Part shown: in pieces, positions 1 through 13,335 of the stretch | Layout of the letters: every line of letters starts with the position of its first letter | Numbering within the stretch: position 1 is the stretch's first letter | Source of the DNA: Prostheceraeus crozeri | Taxonomy: Eukaryota; Platyhelminthes; Polycladida; Euryleptidae | NCBI GenBank assembly: GCA_907163375.1 | Contig: CAJQUW010012514.1 | Span: 310,001-374,000, forward strand | Reading direction: 5' to 3' | Length of the DNA: 64,000 nt | Position numbers and translations under genes: made by a program | The notes under the pieces: generated by a model | Seen by the model: the letters and a program-made list of their open reading frames with translations, nothing else | What the model was told of the DNA's origin: nothing | The model's database searches: none

Positions 1-91
1 TATACAGCAGTTCGCGCCTCTGTCAAAGTTAGGTTTTTAAAATGTCGAGATACTCAATATGCGTTTTCCTGTACCATTGCAAAGACATCGC

Positions 92-832
92 TATAATGGT
101 GGCCTGGACATGAAGGCAATCGATTTCATGGAAATTGGTGTACATGATGAGGGATGAATTCCCAGCAAAACACAAGCGATGATGTATAAATTCTTCGTTG
201 GAAGTTGGCTTCTCATCTGTCTTCGAAAGATTTATTACACCAGAAATTTCTTCTAAGTCCTAGTCAGAGTGTGTTATTCATCAATCTCTTTCAAACATTC
301 GCTAGGAATTCCATCTGTCCAAGTGATTGTGAAAATGGTTATCCATTTGCTAAATATATAACAGGATCATTCTTCAATTGCGTCTATAAAAACTTTCTAA
401 ATGAACGAGTCATTGTGCGCATTAATGACACTGTGCTAAAATAACGAACCTCTCGTCGAAGAAAACGCTGAGTTTACAAGTATGTGAGAAATGGGAATAT
501 ACACGAATTCTGATTACCAACCGTGTACTTTCGTTTTTTGCTCATTCGCTGAAGAAGAATATCATATCAAATAGATGGGATCAGAATGGGTGAAATGAGA
601 TTCTTCAGAAGTTAAGTTGGAAATTCTTTACTTTATTGGGATTAATAATTGAACCGCATGTACAGCATTTGAGTTCGACAATCTGTGAGTGTAATACATA
701 TCGCATAAATTAATTGTAAATAATTGGAACACATGATACTAAGAAGTGATCAGAAAGCATCATATGTCAGTGGGAAGGTTGGACCTCATGTTGTACACTT
801 GTGCTATTAGCCTCATGTCCAGGCCACCAATG
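92..832. repeat. Possible TIR-bounded element (short inverted ends)
   Basis: TGGTGGCCTGGACATGA at about 95-111 recurs in inverted orientation at about 812-830, with weaker similarity extending a few bases on both sides (about 25 bp in all). The enclosed 700 bp has no recognisable coding sequence. This fits a small non-autonomous DNA element, but no target duplication is clear, so the call is tentative. Confidence 0.3.
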
Positions 833-2968
833 TCTAGGAGTCTATGACCATCGTCAAATTGGTCTGTCGGCACTGAATTTTAAGAAAAAAAGAAAAGGGA
901 GAAAGAAACCGGTAAACCACCCAAAGTGGCATGTCAGACATTGGCAGTGGTCCCGTGGTATCTTAAGTGTCTGCCCTCTTGACGTCTCGCTCATCTGTTC
1001 GCGCCCACACCTGACACTTTAGATGACTGCATGCTGATAACGCTATCCTTTATCGCTCCTTGATATTGCCGCTTTGTAAATCACATAATGTGTTTGCATG
1101 CCAAGTCTCACTAACTTCGCTAATGTGAATAAACATTACATCTTACCGCTCGGTTCTCTCAAACGAAAACAGTATCTACCACAAGTCCCTTTTAGTCACC
1201 TCTTTCGAGAAGCAGGGATGCGCCGGTCTTGTATCATTCTAGGGCCGGTAACCGCACGATACATGTCAGAGTATGTTCATAGTATGTACAAACTGATCAA
1301 AGCATGGGCTAGAAATATTCAAAATATGAGTGTAATATGCATGTTTGCATTTCATATATCGGTTGTTTACTTGCATCGTCACCTTTTTCTTAGTTCAGAG
1401 CCGATACATACGCATTCTACTACACGAGTGCAACATGTTCTGACTGCGATACCTATATTTCAGCTAAAGTTTCTGCGTTATTAGTATAGGCTTAGGCACA
1501 TGTTAAGCATTAATATTTTTGGTATTCAGTTATTTATGTTCTACTGCTTTTTCATTCAAGGTTATTTTTCAGAGGTGCATGTTAAGTGTATGCTCATGGA
1601 CCAATATATTATTTTCTTTAACATGTACTCTTTTTTTCAGATGAATTTACTGTCTTTCGCTAGTATGGCACCAGTCAAAAATTTCGATCGGTGAATGATC
1701 AACACAGCCATCTCTAGAAGCTTGCGGTTGGACTGCAATCGAAGCTGGAAAAATGGCCATTTATCCACTTCACTTCTTCATCAGATGTAAGTTATTGATC
1801 ACTCCAGGAATCTGTCGTGGTTGCTTCAAAGGACGTAGTCACGAATTGATGAGGGGACTGTCAAAATGTAACTGATACTGTTCATTTGCGAGTATCTGCA
1901 TTATCATACATTTGTAAGATGAATAGATTTTTTTCGTCTCCACCATATGGCAAAATGCATGGTATGAAATCGCACTGTGGAAGTACAAGAGGCAGGCTGT
2001 GTTATTAAGAAGCACGTTAAAAGCTTACATGTATTTACAAACGACCCCATGTAGTACTAAACTTCTGATCATAATCCATTCTACTGCAAAAATACCACCT
2101 ACATAATTTGTAATAGCCAAAAACCACATATCTCAATTATTTGTTGTTAAATTTCAAAATTCAGCAATTAGTTAAATGCTAGAAATCATTTTTAAAGCTA
2201 CTTTTATTTTACGTGCAGGCTACTCGTAAACTGAAAAATGATTCACATCACAGTCGATATCTACAGGTCTATTGCCGTAGATCGACAGCAATTCTAGTTT
2301 ATTGATTTGATTCTCTGTCATGCTATTTTGCAAGCAAGCCTTAAGCAATCTGAAAACGCATGATGCATGCATTGAAGTTACGCTTGAATCGTAACCAGGG
2401 CAACGAGTTAAGCTAAAATAAGCGAATTTGTAGTCATGTTCCTGGAATTATCAAATATTGCGTTGCATCCTCAATGATGAAATTGAAGAAGTGGGAACAT
2501 ACTTGAATGACCGGCGCTCATCCAATATCTGGAATCGTGATACGAGACCCAGTTCACATCCCCAACGTCAACGTCAACATGACTTCCTATTCCAAATGCT
2601 GCCATACCCTGCGTAAATTTAAGTACACAATGAGCAAGCCGGCATTGCTTGAAATTTCTTGCGTATTTGTCCAATGATCCTTTAGCACACTACCAGCATG
2701 CCGTCTAATTCAGCAGTAATAATCTATAAATTCTGCTTTGAAAAACACAATTAGATCACGCAGAGCAATGTCCCATTATTCAATTGAGAAACGCAGACAT
2801 ATATTTAATTATTCTATTTGCATGAAGGATTCTGTAGGACCAACAGTGGGGTGGATTGCCAAAAGAGAAATTCTATTGCATGAAGTAACAAACTCTGGTC
2901 ATTTTGTTCCCTTGTGAGCAAATCCGTGGAAAACGATGGACATTTAATGCATGCGCTTTATCGAGTTC

Positions 2969-2997
2969 TTTCAATCGCTTCACGCGACCATCATCAG
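2969..2997 (-). ncRNA. Orphan hammerhead-ribozyme-like core (PLE-type)
   Basis: On the minus strand the segment reads CTGATGA, then a stem with GGTCGC facing GCGATT (four Watson-Crick pairs and two G-U pairs) around a GTGAA loop, then GAAA. This is the order CUGANGA - stem II - GAAA that defines the hammerhead core. I could not find a convincing stem I partner or NUH cleavage triplet beside it, so it may be a decayed remnant. Penelope-like elements are known to carry such ribozymes in their terminal repeats, and other PLE copies occur in this window, so a PLE origin is the likely explanation. Confidence 0.35.
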
Positions 2998-5900
2998 GAC
3001 ATGAATTCTGTTTTAATTTTATGTGCTGAAAGTGCAGGAAGTGCATTCACTCCCCATGAAATGATCCCAAATACCAATAAAAGCAGACAACACTTGATAC
3101 TAAGATTTCTGTAATATCTAAACCTTCAATAATTAGTTTTTCTAATCGAAAGTTAAATCAAATGTCCTAAGAAACCATTATAATTTATTAATTATTGATT
3201 AATTGAATATCAAAACCAATGTTTTTTAACCCTAGTAGCAACAAAAAAATCAGTCTGTTTTGTTGCCAAGATACGTCCTGTATATTTCAATACATTTATT
3301 AAATTTTATACTGTAAATAACACCGGTCACGAACTTCGGGAGATCACAAGCGTCTTTGTGCTTCAGGACTTGATCAAAGCATGCAGATATTACACTTCAC
3401 AAATAAGTCTATATAATATGGATTGGCTCTAAGATCAAGTGTTATAGTGTTTTAAGACGTGTGCGAAATCAATGGCCAAGTGATTTGGTTGGATGAGACT
3501 TTCTCTGCAATTGCAGCACTATATATCCATGATTTAAATTCCTATTCAATTGCTACAGATATTTCATTCTACTCATCCATCATTAGATTTAGATTTGATT
3601 TATCGTAATATTTGATGCACCATGGAAATGTATGAATGAGATATAAAATGAAGTACAACCGTATCTGCATTGAAGCACTTTGCTTCGTTACATAACTTAT
3701 CTAATAAAGCTATATTATCGCCACCCTAGAATTGCTCATATAACGCAATGATACATCGATGTGCAAATTGCCATTAACGTGGCCCTCATTTCATTTGTTT
3801 AGCATATTTTCAGTGCAACTAAATCAGCTGCAGGCTATTTAATGGGTCCGGTAATATTCCTCTGATTTCTCCCATCATATTTCTATGACGACATTTTTTG
3901 CTCGCATTGAGCCTTTCCCCGTGCATCGGCTGGGGCATGTCCATGAACCATGCTGTTGCATTCATCATACCCAAGTCCAAGGAAATGCTCTATGATGGAA
4001 TATAATTCATAACCAAATCCTGTGTACGACAGAGACAGTGATGTATCGACTATTTCTATTATCAGTGATTCACCTGAGGTCTCAATGTTGAAAATAATGA
4101 ACTCCACGGGATTTTAAAATGCAAACTGATTTTATATGTATATCCCCCTATTCCTCAATTTAAGTTTCATATCAGATAACTATGCGAAAGCTTACTCGGG
4201 ACAGCGGCTCAGTTTAGTAACGCTTAACAGCTGACGCTTTCATGCACATGCATATGTGCAGTTTACATGAAATGGAGAACTTAATATGTGAAATATTGAT
4301 CTTATTGACATACACTCACAGAGGACTTTTGAATGTCAACTCATGAATAATGCAGAACATTTTCGGATACTTAGCAGGCTTCTGATGCGATAATTGATGC
4401 TATCATTGAACTGTTGTATAATGTAAGTGTGTTAACATATGGCTTCAAATGCGCTTTTCTTCTTGCAGCTGGAACCTGATCTTCACAATGGCGAAACAAG
4501 AAATAGAAAATGCCATAGCTGAATGTTCTTTAACTCCAGAGACCGATGAGGTGGTCGAAAGCGATGGGGAAGCCATGACTCTCCAACCATGTGTCGAACG
4601 TACTGCTTCGCATTTTACCTATCTAAATTCTTTTTGAGATATTGTAATTGACAGTTGAAAATTGTCGTAACATAAAGCTGAATGATACATTGTCACATGT
4701 GCTTTTCATTTTACTCTGCGAGTCGTTGATCTATTTATTAAGGCTACATATATATTTCGCTAATTTTCATGTTCAGAAAATGCAATTTTTGTGCATAATT
4801 CGGATGAATGCAGTTGACTTTAGATTTGGAGTTAGTGTGGGCGAATTGATGGTTACAGCAGCTGTACGGGATAATAGCAGTAATAAGGTGGTAGCTGCAC
4901 AGTTTAGTTGACTGAATAAGCAACCCGAGATAATGATCAATTCATCATCATTTTGACAATTTGAGAAAAAAATCCCAACAGACAGATGACTATCGCCCAT
5001 AATAATTTCGCACATTCGAAGGTCTAAAAGCAAATGTTAGAAAATTAAATAACTACTGCTATTAACCGGTTGAAGACAGCTCGCCCTCGTTATTTTCATC
5101 TGACTGCCGAGTTGTGCAAATAAAAAACTATGTCTCAAGTGCTGAAGACGAACTGGACCCATCATACCCGTCCTGCTTACAATAAATGTGCGGTAACTGC
5201 AGTTGCGTTTTGATCATAGGACGAGAAGCGCTCGTCCTCCGCACTTACTACAATAATAAATATTCTATATCCGTCATCACCGTTTTTGGACAAAATGTAG
5301 TTCAATCATTATTACGCGTGGTTTGGATGATTGAGTCCCTGATTTCGAATGAGGTTTGCCGAGGCGGCAAAAATGTGGCCTATGGGCTGCGTATGCGGTA
5401 TTAATCCAACTATTCTAAGAAACTTTTATTGTCACAAGTACAAGCTCATTCTCGGTGAAGTGTTAGTTGGCCTTTAATAGTCAATAATAAATGCCAAGAA
5501 TATGCATAGCCTAAAAAATGTTTTAATTAATCCCACTATCGCATTATTTCGCTGTGAAGGTTGTTTCGCTGTCAAATGTTTTGCCTGTGAAAAAGGTTTT
5601 CCTGAAGCTAGTTGAATGAGGCGAGTGGCTACAATTTACGAGGTGTTCCTGAACATTGATAAAGTCATCCAAAAAAAGCCATCGGAAATTAAGTGTTCGC
5701 CTGCGATTGGAGTCCTGCGAAGTCCCAAATACGCGTGTTTCTGTTTTTTGACATTGCAAGACAGGTGAAGATCTCATACCTACACAGGGGTGTAGTCGTA
5801 TATTCCTAGGAAGTATAACGGCGTTAAACCGCGTTACCCCTCCACCACATCCCTGTACCTACATGAATGATTAAGTTTTGTAGGCATAAAGAATAAAAGA

Positions 5901-6668
5901 AAATGAAGATATAGGAGCCTCACCAATTAAATATTTTTTGAAGTGCCGGTATAGCGAAGTCAAGAATGATGTCATAAAAGAAACAAGAAGCTAGCTTAAG
6001 TTTGAAAGTCACTATGGTGACCTTCGAAAACTTCAAATTAAAATTTTATCCATATTCTCCTTCATTTTCACCCGGCTGTCATCCGAGATATGGAAGAAAT
6101 TCATGGTATGAATGATTTCTTGATTGAATCAGAGACATCATGATGTGCCCACTGAAACATAGACCGCTCTCCTTGCTTGAGGAAAACCATGGTTTGATCA
6201 TTTTTGTTTAACTTCTTTGATGACTGACTTCTAGATAATCAATTTGAGGATAATGTAAAAGGGTTATTCGTAGAAACTCATGCCTATGCTAAAAGTAAGT
6301 GGGTTCAATTGCACACTCCTTACCCAGCTACCTTTCATCGGCCACAGTGGTTAGAAGCAGAATCTCATAATGATTACTTTTCAATGTTTGAAAATCAGTC
6401 ATTTTCAGATAACTTTGTTGATGCTGAAAACAAGTGCATAAGGCGAGAAAATAACTATTTCATTTATACTTTCATAGTTTATACGTAGATGTAATGACCG
6501 ATCGTGAAAAATTAGAAAAGGCATTGATGGCTGTCAAGCAGTAGCCACCTAGTCATCAGTGTTCAACAGCTCATGATACGTTGTTGAAACCATGGCAATC
6601 AAAACCATGGTTATCGAAACTGTAAATAACAGCTGATTCCGCCATCTTGAAAAAGTGGAACAGGGGCA

Positions 6669-6978
6669 TGGGTGTTTCACATTTTTCGCAGAATTGTTTC
6701 TGACATGTTTCTGCTTTCGTTTTCATGACTGATGACGCAATAAATAATCAATAAACAATCGGAGCACGTCATCAGATAATAACTGACATCTATTGTTGAA
6801 AATGAAAGAGATCTTGTGTGTTTCGGCTGTTTCTCATGTTTCTGAAACTGCTTCTGCGTTGCTATTGACAATGCAGAAACACTTTCTAAATTTAGAAACC
6901 TGTTTCTGCCTGTTTCTGACCTGTTTCGAAACACTTTCGAAACACCTGGAACTGTTTCTGCATTTACGAAAACGCCCA
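6669..6978. mobile_element. MITE-like element rich in GTTTCTG motifs
   Basis: The ends GGGTGTTT (about 6669) and AAACGCCC (about 6971-6978) are imperfect inverted copies. Inside, GTTTCTG or its complement recurs about seven times, including the self-complementary stretch GTTTCGAAAC. Subterminal copies of a short motif are usual for hAT-like non-autonomous elements, where they bind transposase. There is no coding capacity. The family assignment is inference from the end structure alone. Confidence 0.35.
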
Positions 6979-7787
6979 CTGTCTCAAGATTTATTGGTAT
7001 AACAAGTAAATAGCGAAAACATTCTACAAAAATGATTCCAACAAATCGAATTTCATTGATATTATTCTCGATTATAACTTACTCACTTTGTGTAAATAAA
7101 TTGTCAGCAAGCTGATGCGCGTATTCCATTGTGCCACATGACCATGAACATATCCATGCTGGTTATAATGATAATGAAATAATTAACTATGCCTATTAAC
7201 TATGTAAATAAAGATTTATAGTCAATATTGCCGCAGCTGGTTAAGTTGTCGAGGAGATTGAACTTCAGAGCAACTTTCGTCCAAGATTGACTGGATGTTG
7301 ATCCTCATGAACTTCCTTATAAAGTAGCAACAATGCAGCTTTTTGTGCAATTATAGGTTGGCCGGTACAAGTAATGGTTTTTCGGAAAAACTGGCGAAGA
7401 AGTATTTTTTCCAGTAGTGCTGATGCTTTAATCCTTTGGATAGATGATGAGAATCGTAACTTCTGACGTACTTGCACTTCTGAATACGACAGACGTCATT
7501 AATTATATATGTAACATGTATATACTGTATATGAAATAACAAAGGTAATTTTATTCGAAGATCTTGTTCATTAATCACTCGATCAGTAGCAGGCATGTTT
7601 TCCAAAATTAAAAGCGTTTCATAGTGATGCCTCGAATATACTAGGTTTGTTCTACTTAATATTAATGTTGTAGATAGCTTCATTAACTTGAATACAATTT
7701 GCTTTCACGTAGCTTTTAAAGACAGACAACTTTATAGGGAAATGTTTAAAAGCTTTTTCTAGAATGCGCCTCTTGTAAGTTCATACT

Positions 7788-7964
7788 TTACTTTACTTTA
7801 TGCGGCATATTCATTCCTGAACTTCGGCCGACCCATTGGAGATGGCACGCCACAGTTTTCGCTCACGCGCTGCGCCGTTCAATTCGTACATGTTGAGTCC
7901 GGTCCATTTCATGATGTTGTTGACATACTGCGTCCTGGGTCTTCCTCTGTTTGTTTTGTAATTC
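7788..7964 (-). mobile_element. LINE 3'-end fragment (C-terminal ORF2)
   Basis: The minus-strand translation contains GRPRTQYVNNIMKWTGL followed by ARERKLWRAI. This resembles the C-terminal signature GRPR..W...I..WTG....L...A.DR..WR of non-LTR retrotransposon ORF2 proteins. The frame ends at a stop near 7811-7813, followed by a TAAAGTAAAG-like tail that fits a LINE 3' terminus. Only about 50 residues are kept, so it is a dead 5'-truncated copy. The clade cannot be fixed from so little. Confidence 0.75.
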
Positions 7965-9770
7965 CTTGTAAGTTCATAGTTTTGTTAATTAAATGACGCA
8001 ACAAACCTGCATGCTACGAAGAAGGTTGCAATTTTCTGAAAAATAGTTAGACTAAAAGAGTTTCTACTGAAAAAGGTGATGTTCGCCGAATATAATGTCT
8101 AAGTTTTGAATAGAGCTAAAAAATCAATTTTTCTTACACCGTCATATACACGATTTAATCATATACGCTCGTGTATATGATGATTTGTAAACAAACAGGA
8201 ATTTCATACTCATGACACTATTACATAAAGGTATCGTTTAAACTGCCGTTCTAGCAACATATGCGATTCCAAAAATCACAAATATTGCTCTTCCTTCTCA
8301 GATTCTGTGGACAGCCAATTCTGTGTCTTTCTGGAGATTTTCTTTTCTAGAGATATGCTGAAGCTGCTCAGTCATATAATATAGTAATAGTATCCATAAT
8401 AATTGTGTATTCTTTCCTCCAAGGTGTCTTGGACGCAGTTGCCAATGATTAGACATGTACAGTTGTACAACTAGCTTGATAAAAAGATAGTTGACTTGAA
8501 CTAAGTAGTATTTTTAGTCTACTAAAGCGATTTATGATCACCAGTAATTGTAGTATATTTCTATGAGAGAACACATTGCTTAACTTGGGCGCTGAGATCT
8601 ACCAGTGCAGCGGTGTTTTGTGATAGTATTATCTCAGCGTCCGTGAGACCTGTGTTTTAGGTATTTAGCGGGTCAAACCTATGACAGGTTCACTGTGTTT
8701 TCTTGCTAAACCCTCAACACAAAAGAATGAATGGTCACAAACAAATCGGTCACATAAATAAGGTCGTTCGCCTAATGTGCGTCTGAGTTAGAAACAGGTT
8801 TCATTTGCGTATCCGTATTTCTGAAGTTATCGAAATCACATTTCTTTCTCTAAAAAGTTAATTCATTTGATATTATTTCGGAAATTTTTCATAGACTTTT
8901 CTAGTCTGGTCAATAAGTGGTACTTAAGTCAAAATTTGTCACACAATGTGAAAGAAATGGAAAAAGCATCTATAAATTAAGACAACATCTCCTGTCGCTT
9001 GTGATAAAAGTGATATCAAGTGGCTCTATCTATGGCTGAATGTGACACTTCGAAACAAAAAATGCTCTTAAGTTTTCCCATGCGGACTTTTAGGTAACGA
9101 AGGTCACAGCCTCTTTTCATTAATATGTCACAAGTGCTTCTAACTTTTAGACACTACGTCTATGTGTGAGAAAATCATTTTCTATAACACATAGAAGAAG
9201 GCACATGACTTTCGGGGAAAAGTAACAGGAGTTATCTTAAAATGTAATGTCCCGACTTCATGAAGAAAAACTTGTCTCAATCTTAGAAGAATAATTATAC
9301 TTACATCTAAGCATACAACCAGGCACGCGGGAGCGATTTTTCGGGGGGGGGACCAAAATCTTAGGTGTTGCAAAACGAATTTTTAGACGGTTAACGAATG
9401 CATACCACTACTATTCACTCTGGCGGAAACTGTATTCGTCTTGGATATATCTTTTACAATTTCTTTATATTCAAGCTGAATATTGTTATTAATTTTTGAC
9501 TTCAGCTTTTTATCATTATTTGCCTTCCGCTATCTTGAGTTTACTTCATCGTTGTCATAAACTAAATGACAATGGTGCTCACTATCCAAAGTGAAGCTAG
9601 CGTTTCATAACAACATGTATGTCAATCCCCATTTCATTGTACCAGCATAGATATAAACTTATCTAGATTTCATTGTAGCCATTTGAATTGGCTTGTGCTT
9701 TAGCCTTCAACACGTTTAATTCTGATTATATTTTTGCAAAGAAACAGAGATGTATTTTCCACCAATACAT

Positions 9771-10228
9771 TCATTTTGGCAATTTTTTAAAGCGCTTGTT
9801 TATCAATATGCTGTATATGTGCTGTATTATTGTATTGCTGCATATGCTATAGGGCCTATTGCTATGTTTTTGGATATGACACTTGAAGGTTGGAGTAAGA
9901 AGACTATTCATTTGAGCTGCATTTTTGTTATATAGTTGACTTCTACTGCGTATTTGGCCTGTAGGCCTACTACCTACAAAAATATTACTTTCAAAAGATT
10001 CCAATGAGTCGAACTAAAATGATAATTGGTGAAACAAACGCAAGTTGATGTATAAAAAACGTTTAATTGATATTTGGGTCCATATGTCAAACACTCAAAA
10101 ATTGTATTTATTAAAGAGGTTCACTTAAGTGTGCAAACTTCTAAATTATCGCACATGCAAACTTACAACAACGATCACGGCATAAAATATCAGCACTATC
10201 ATTAATTATACCATGTGTGACTAGAACT
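9771..10228. repeat. 458-bp direct repeat, left copy flanking histone H3
   Basis: This segment matches 10707-11164 at a constant offset of 936 bp with no indels. I see one difference in 458 positions (TTAAAG here, TTAAAC in the right copy). It ends 40 bp before the H3 start codon, so it must contain much of the H3 upstream region, including TATAAAAAAC about 220 bp upstream of the ATG. The repeat encodes nothing recognisable. A tandem duplication of a 936-bp unit that later lost one H3 copy is the simplest origin. Confidence 0.95.
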
Positions 10229-10259
10229 TAGAATTATTTAGAATACAACAGAGGTTTAG

Positions 10260-10679
<420 letters not shown>

Positions 10680-10706
10680 ACATCATTATCGTGAAAGCTC
10701 AAATTC

Positions 10707-11164
10707 TCATTTTGGCAATTTTTTAAAGCGCTTGTTTATCAATATGCTGTATATGTGCTGTATTATTGTATTGCTGCATATGCTATAGGGCCTATTGCTA
10801 TGTTTTTGGATATGACACTTGAAGGTTGGAGTAAGAAGACTATTCATTTGAGCTGCATTTTTGTTATATAGTTGACTTCTACTGCGTATTTGGCCTGTAG
10901 GCCTACTACCTACAAAAATATTACTTTCAAAAGATTCCAATGAGTCGAACTAAAATGATAATTGGTGAAACAAACGCAAGTTGATGTATAAAAAACGTTT
11001 AATTGATATTTGGGTCCATATGTCAAACACTCAAAAATTGTATTTATTAAACAGGTTCACTTAAGTGTGCAAACTTCTAAATTATCGCACATGCAAACTT
11101 ACAACAACGATCACGGCATAAAATATCAGCACTATCATTAATTATACCATGTGTGACTAGAACT
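10707..11164. repeat. 458-bp direct repeat, right copy flanking histone H3
   Basis: Second copy of the repeat at 9771-10228, starting 28 bp after the H3 stop codon and identical apart from one base. The break between repeat and unique DNA is sharp at both ends. It therefore supplies the H3 3' flank. No histone stem-loop or purine-rich downstream element is apparent in its first 100 bases. Confidence 0.95.
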
Positions 11165-13090
11165 AATTTTATACTACATAAGTTCATTATCATGATGTAT
11201 TATTTTAGGTGACATTTATTGTTTTTGTGGCTGTAGAATATTTGTAATGCCTTTCAAGCAGCGCAGTTCGCTCAGGGGGAGGTGATATTAATTTGAGAAC
11301 GTCCCGCACAAACCACTACAGATCAGTACAAATCTAATCAAAAACCTCTAAATGCTCCATTGAAAATATGTAGGCATACATGCATTTAAGTAATATCAAG
11401 CAAAATTGGACATAATTAACATGTAAGAAGACTTATATTTTCGAACATACATGTTGTCTTTTGCAATCACAATCACTATGCCTTTACGAGGGAAAATTTT
11501 TATGAATTATTTCATTCAATTGCTGGCAGTCTAAACGAACAAAATGATGAGATTTTCTGGATATCAAGGTTGATCTTTAATAAGCAACATATCTATAAAA
11601 GCATTTGCTGGATAATTTGCAAGCATTAATCAGACTCAGTCAATTTTTTATGTACTACATCTGAATTAAAGTACATGCTTTCAGATCTATCTATAGACTG
11701 CTCGAGTCGAGCTGAAGTCATAGAAGTCTACATAATGATAAGTTATACATAAAATTCGAATTTCCAAACTTTACGGAAGTGCTTTCGGATTGTCCCTCCT
11801 TTTCATTTTTTCGACACTACACCGTTAAGCGGTACCGGGTATAGATTTTAAATGCTGTTAGTACGAATCATTGACGTCGATCAGATGCGCACAAAATTCC
11901 TGTGATATACATGTCGGAAGAAAAAATGAGTTCTATTTGCAATACTTATGCTTTAAATTAGGCCTAACGCCTACCAAAAGTTGGAAAGTCACAAAAGTTT
12001 CAAAAATTGTCAATTTTCTGAAAAATTACAGGTAAATTTGCATCACTGCCTCATGATTCCTCTTCGTAGCTGTCTCGACCAGTGAGGGGACCTACTCCAT
12101 TACAGCAAGCGACTTTCTTGCGTCTTTCGCCGTTGAACAATAATTAATTGCATTTCCAATCACCTAGTGATTTGCAAGTTCATAGGATTAGTATAGCGGA
12201 TAATTTACTACGGCTTCACAATTTAACTAAAAGCTTGCTCTATGGGCTACAAAAGCGTAAAAAACGAGAAAATCGGATTATTGACTGGGTCACAGACTGG
12301 TGCCTTTGAGGCACTGACCCTGTTTCATCGGTGCTATGCATACTATAATGTCCTAGCTTTTTACTTTGGCACCGATTTCAGCAAGAGATGTCCTTAGACT
12401 TTCCGAATGAAAGAATGACTTTGAGAATGTGAAACATACTCGCAGCTTCATCGCCGCAATTCATCCCGGAGATATTATTTCAAAAGAGAATCCGCAACCT
12501 CTCCTTTACATTGCATTGGTCAGCAAGGCTTCGAGGACTGCTGCAATCTGCCTGATAGATCGCATCTTCGTCTTATGTTACCATTCACCAGATTATCCAA
12601 GAGCCCTGATAGTCGTTTCGAGGCAAAAGTCGAATTTCTCTGGCATGTGGATGGTAAAATTAAAAAGAAATCTTTAGGAGATAATCGTTTTGTATTGTTA
12701 GAATAGCCTATCGATGAATTAGACTACATGTTTACTCTAACTGAATGTTTCGGAGCTGCTGTGAGTAAGTGAAATTAAGCTCCCTGTTCCCGTGTGCCTG
12801 AATACATCTGATTTCGATCATTTCTTTCCTCAAAAATGTCTTCATGATAAGCATGTGTCATCAAACTTTCAAAATGCTTATGGTTAGGATGCATAAATCA
12901 TCTTAGTTTTGCTGAATAGCAATATAGTGAGACCACATCTTTTTGACACTAAGTTGTTCATATACATAAACTCACAACACCGGAAAAGATCCGCCAACAA
13001 CGGACTACAAGTTTCCCCACAGAAATTCTATGAATCTGCTTGACAATATGGCCATCAAAAGCAACATGCATTTAAGAAATTATATAACGG
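11165..13090. other. Intergenic stretch without recognisable genes
   Basis: No supported gene. Short frames such as 12429-12677 show no family motif and no splice context. One compact hairpin is visible near 12289-12325: GTGCCT and AGGCAC around TTG, enclosed by GGGTCA and TGACCC. It could be a small foldback remnant. Confidence 0.5.
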
Positions 13091-13122
13091 ACAAAAAATA
13101 CATCTCGTTAAATCGAGATGTA
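13091..13122. repeat. Perfect 10-bp stem hairpin beside the PLE left arm
   Basis: ATACATCTCG and CGAGATGTAT form a perfect 10-bp stem around a 6-base loop at about 13098-13123. It lies immediately outside the left inverted arm of the Penelope-like element and has no counterpart at the right end. It may be a mark of the insertion site or part of an older repeat. Confidence 0.6.
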
Positions 13123-13129
13123 TCAAAAC

Positions 13130-13335
13130 TTTGTATAGAAAGGCAAGTGCAAAGAACCGATTCATATATTTCAAGACAAAGTGACAGTTTAAATCAGAAC
13201 ACGAGGCCCTTCGTCCGCTCTAAGTCGTGTGTTGACGCGGAACTGGTGTTAATCACAAAATTAATAAATATTAATTTTAATTTGATTTTATATTTAAGGA
13301 ACATAACTTTATAACATGGACGGTAAGTGGACAGC
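13130..13335. repeat. PLE left inverted arm
   Basis: Inverted copy of about 14711-14943. It starts at TTTGTATAGAAA and ends at GGTAAGTGGACAGCA. Several substitutions and one indel of about 25 bp separate the arms. Such pseudo-LTR arms in inverted orientation are typical of integrated PLE copies. Confidence 0.85.

Larger units (their letters stand above)
1..9770. other. Gene-poor region left of the histone locus
   Basis: No host gene can be supported here. The open frames are short, lack recognisable domains and are not joined by convincing splice sites. Recognisable items are listed separately: an inverted pair of about 25 bp near 92-118 and 807-832, a hammerhead-like core at 2969-2997, a MITE-like element at 6669-6978 and a LINE 3' end at 7788-7964. 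A long-loop hairpin (GGGCGCTGAGAT near 8589 pairing with ATCTCAGCGTCC near 8631) is also visible. The rest is AT-rich and I see nothing in it. Confidence 0.6.

Noticed and set aside
3883-4107. Minus-strand frame with GLGYDECNSMVHGHAPADAR, faintly like hAT/zf-MYM transposases
   Set aside because: Only a few residues agree with the GQGYDGA..M.G pattern and nothing upstream or downstream supports a transposase.
4470-4637. Possible coding exon after CTTCTTGCAG, with MAKQEIENAIAECSLTPETD
   Set aside because: Good acceptor and acidic peptide, but no clear donor, partner exon or family match.
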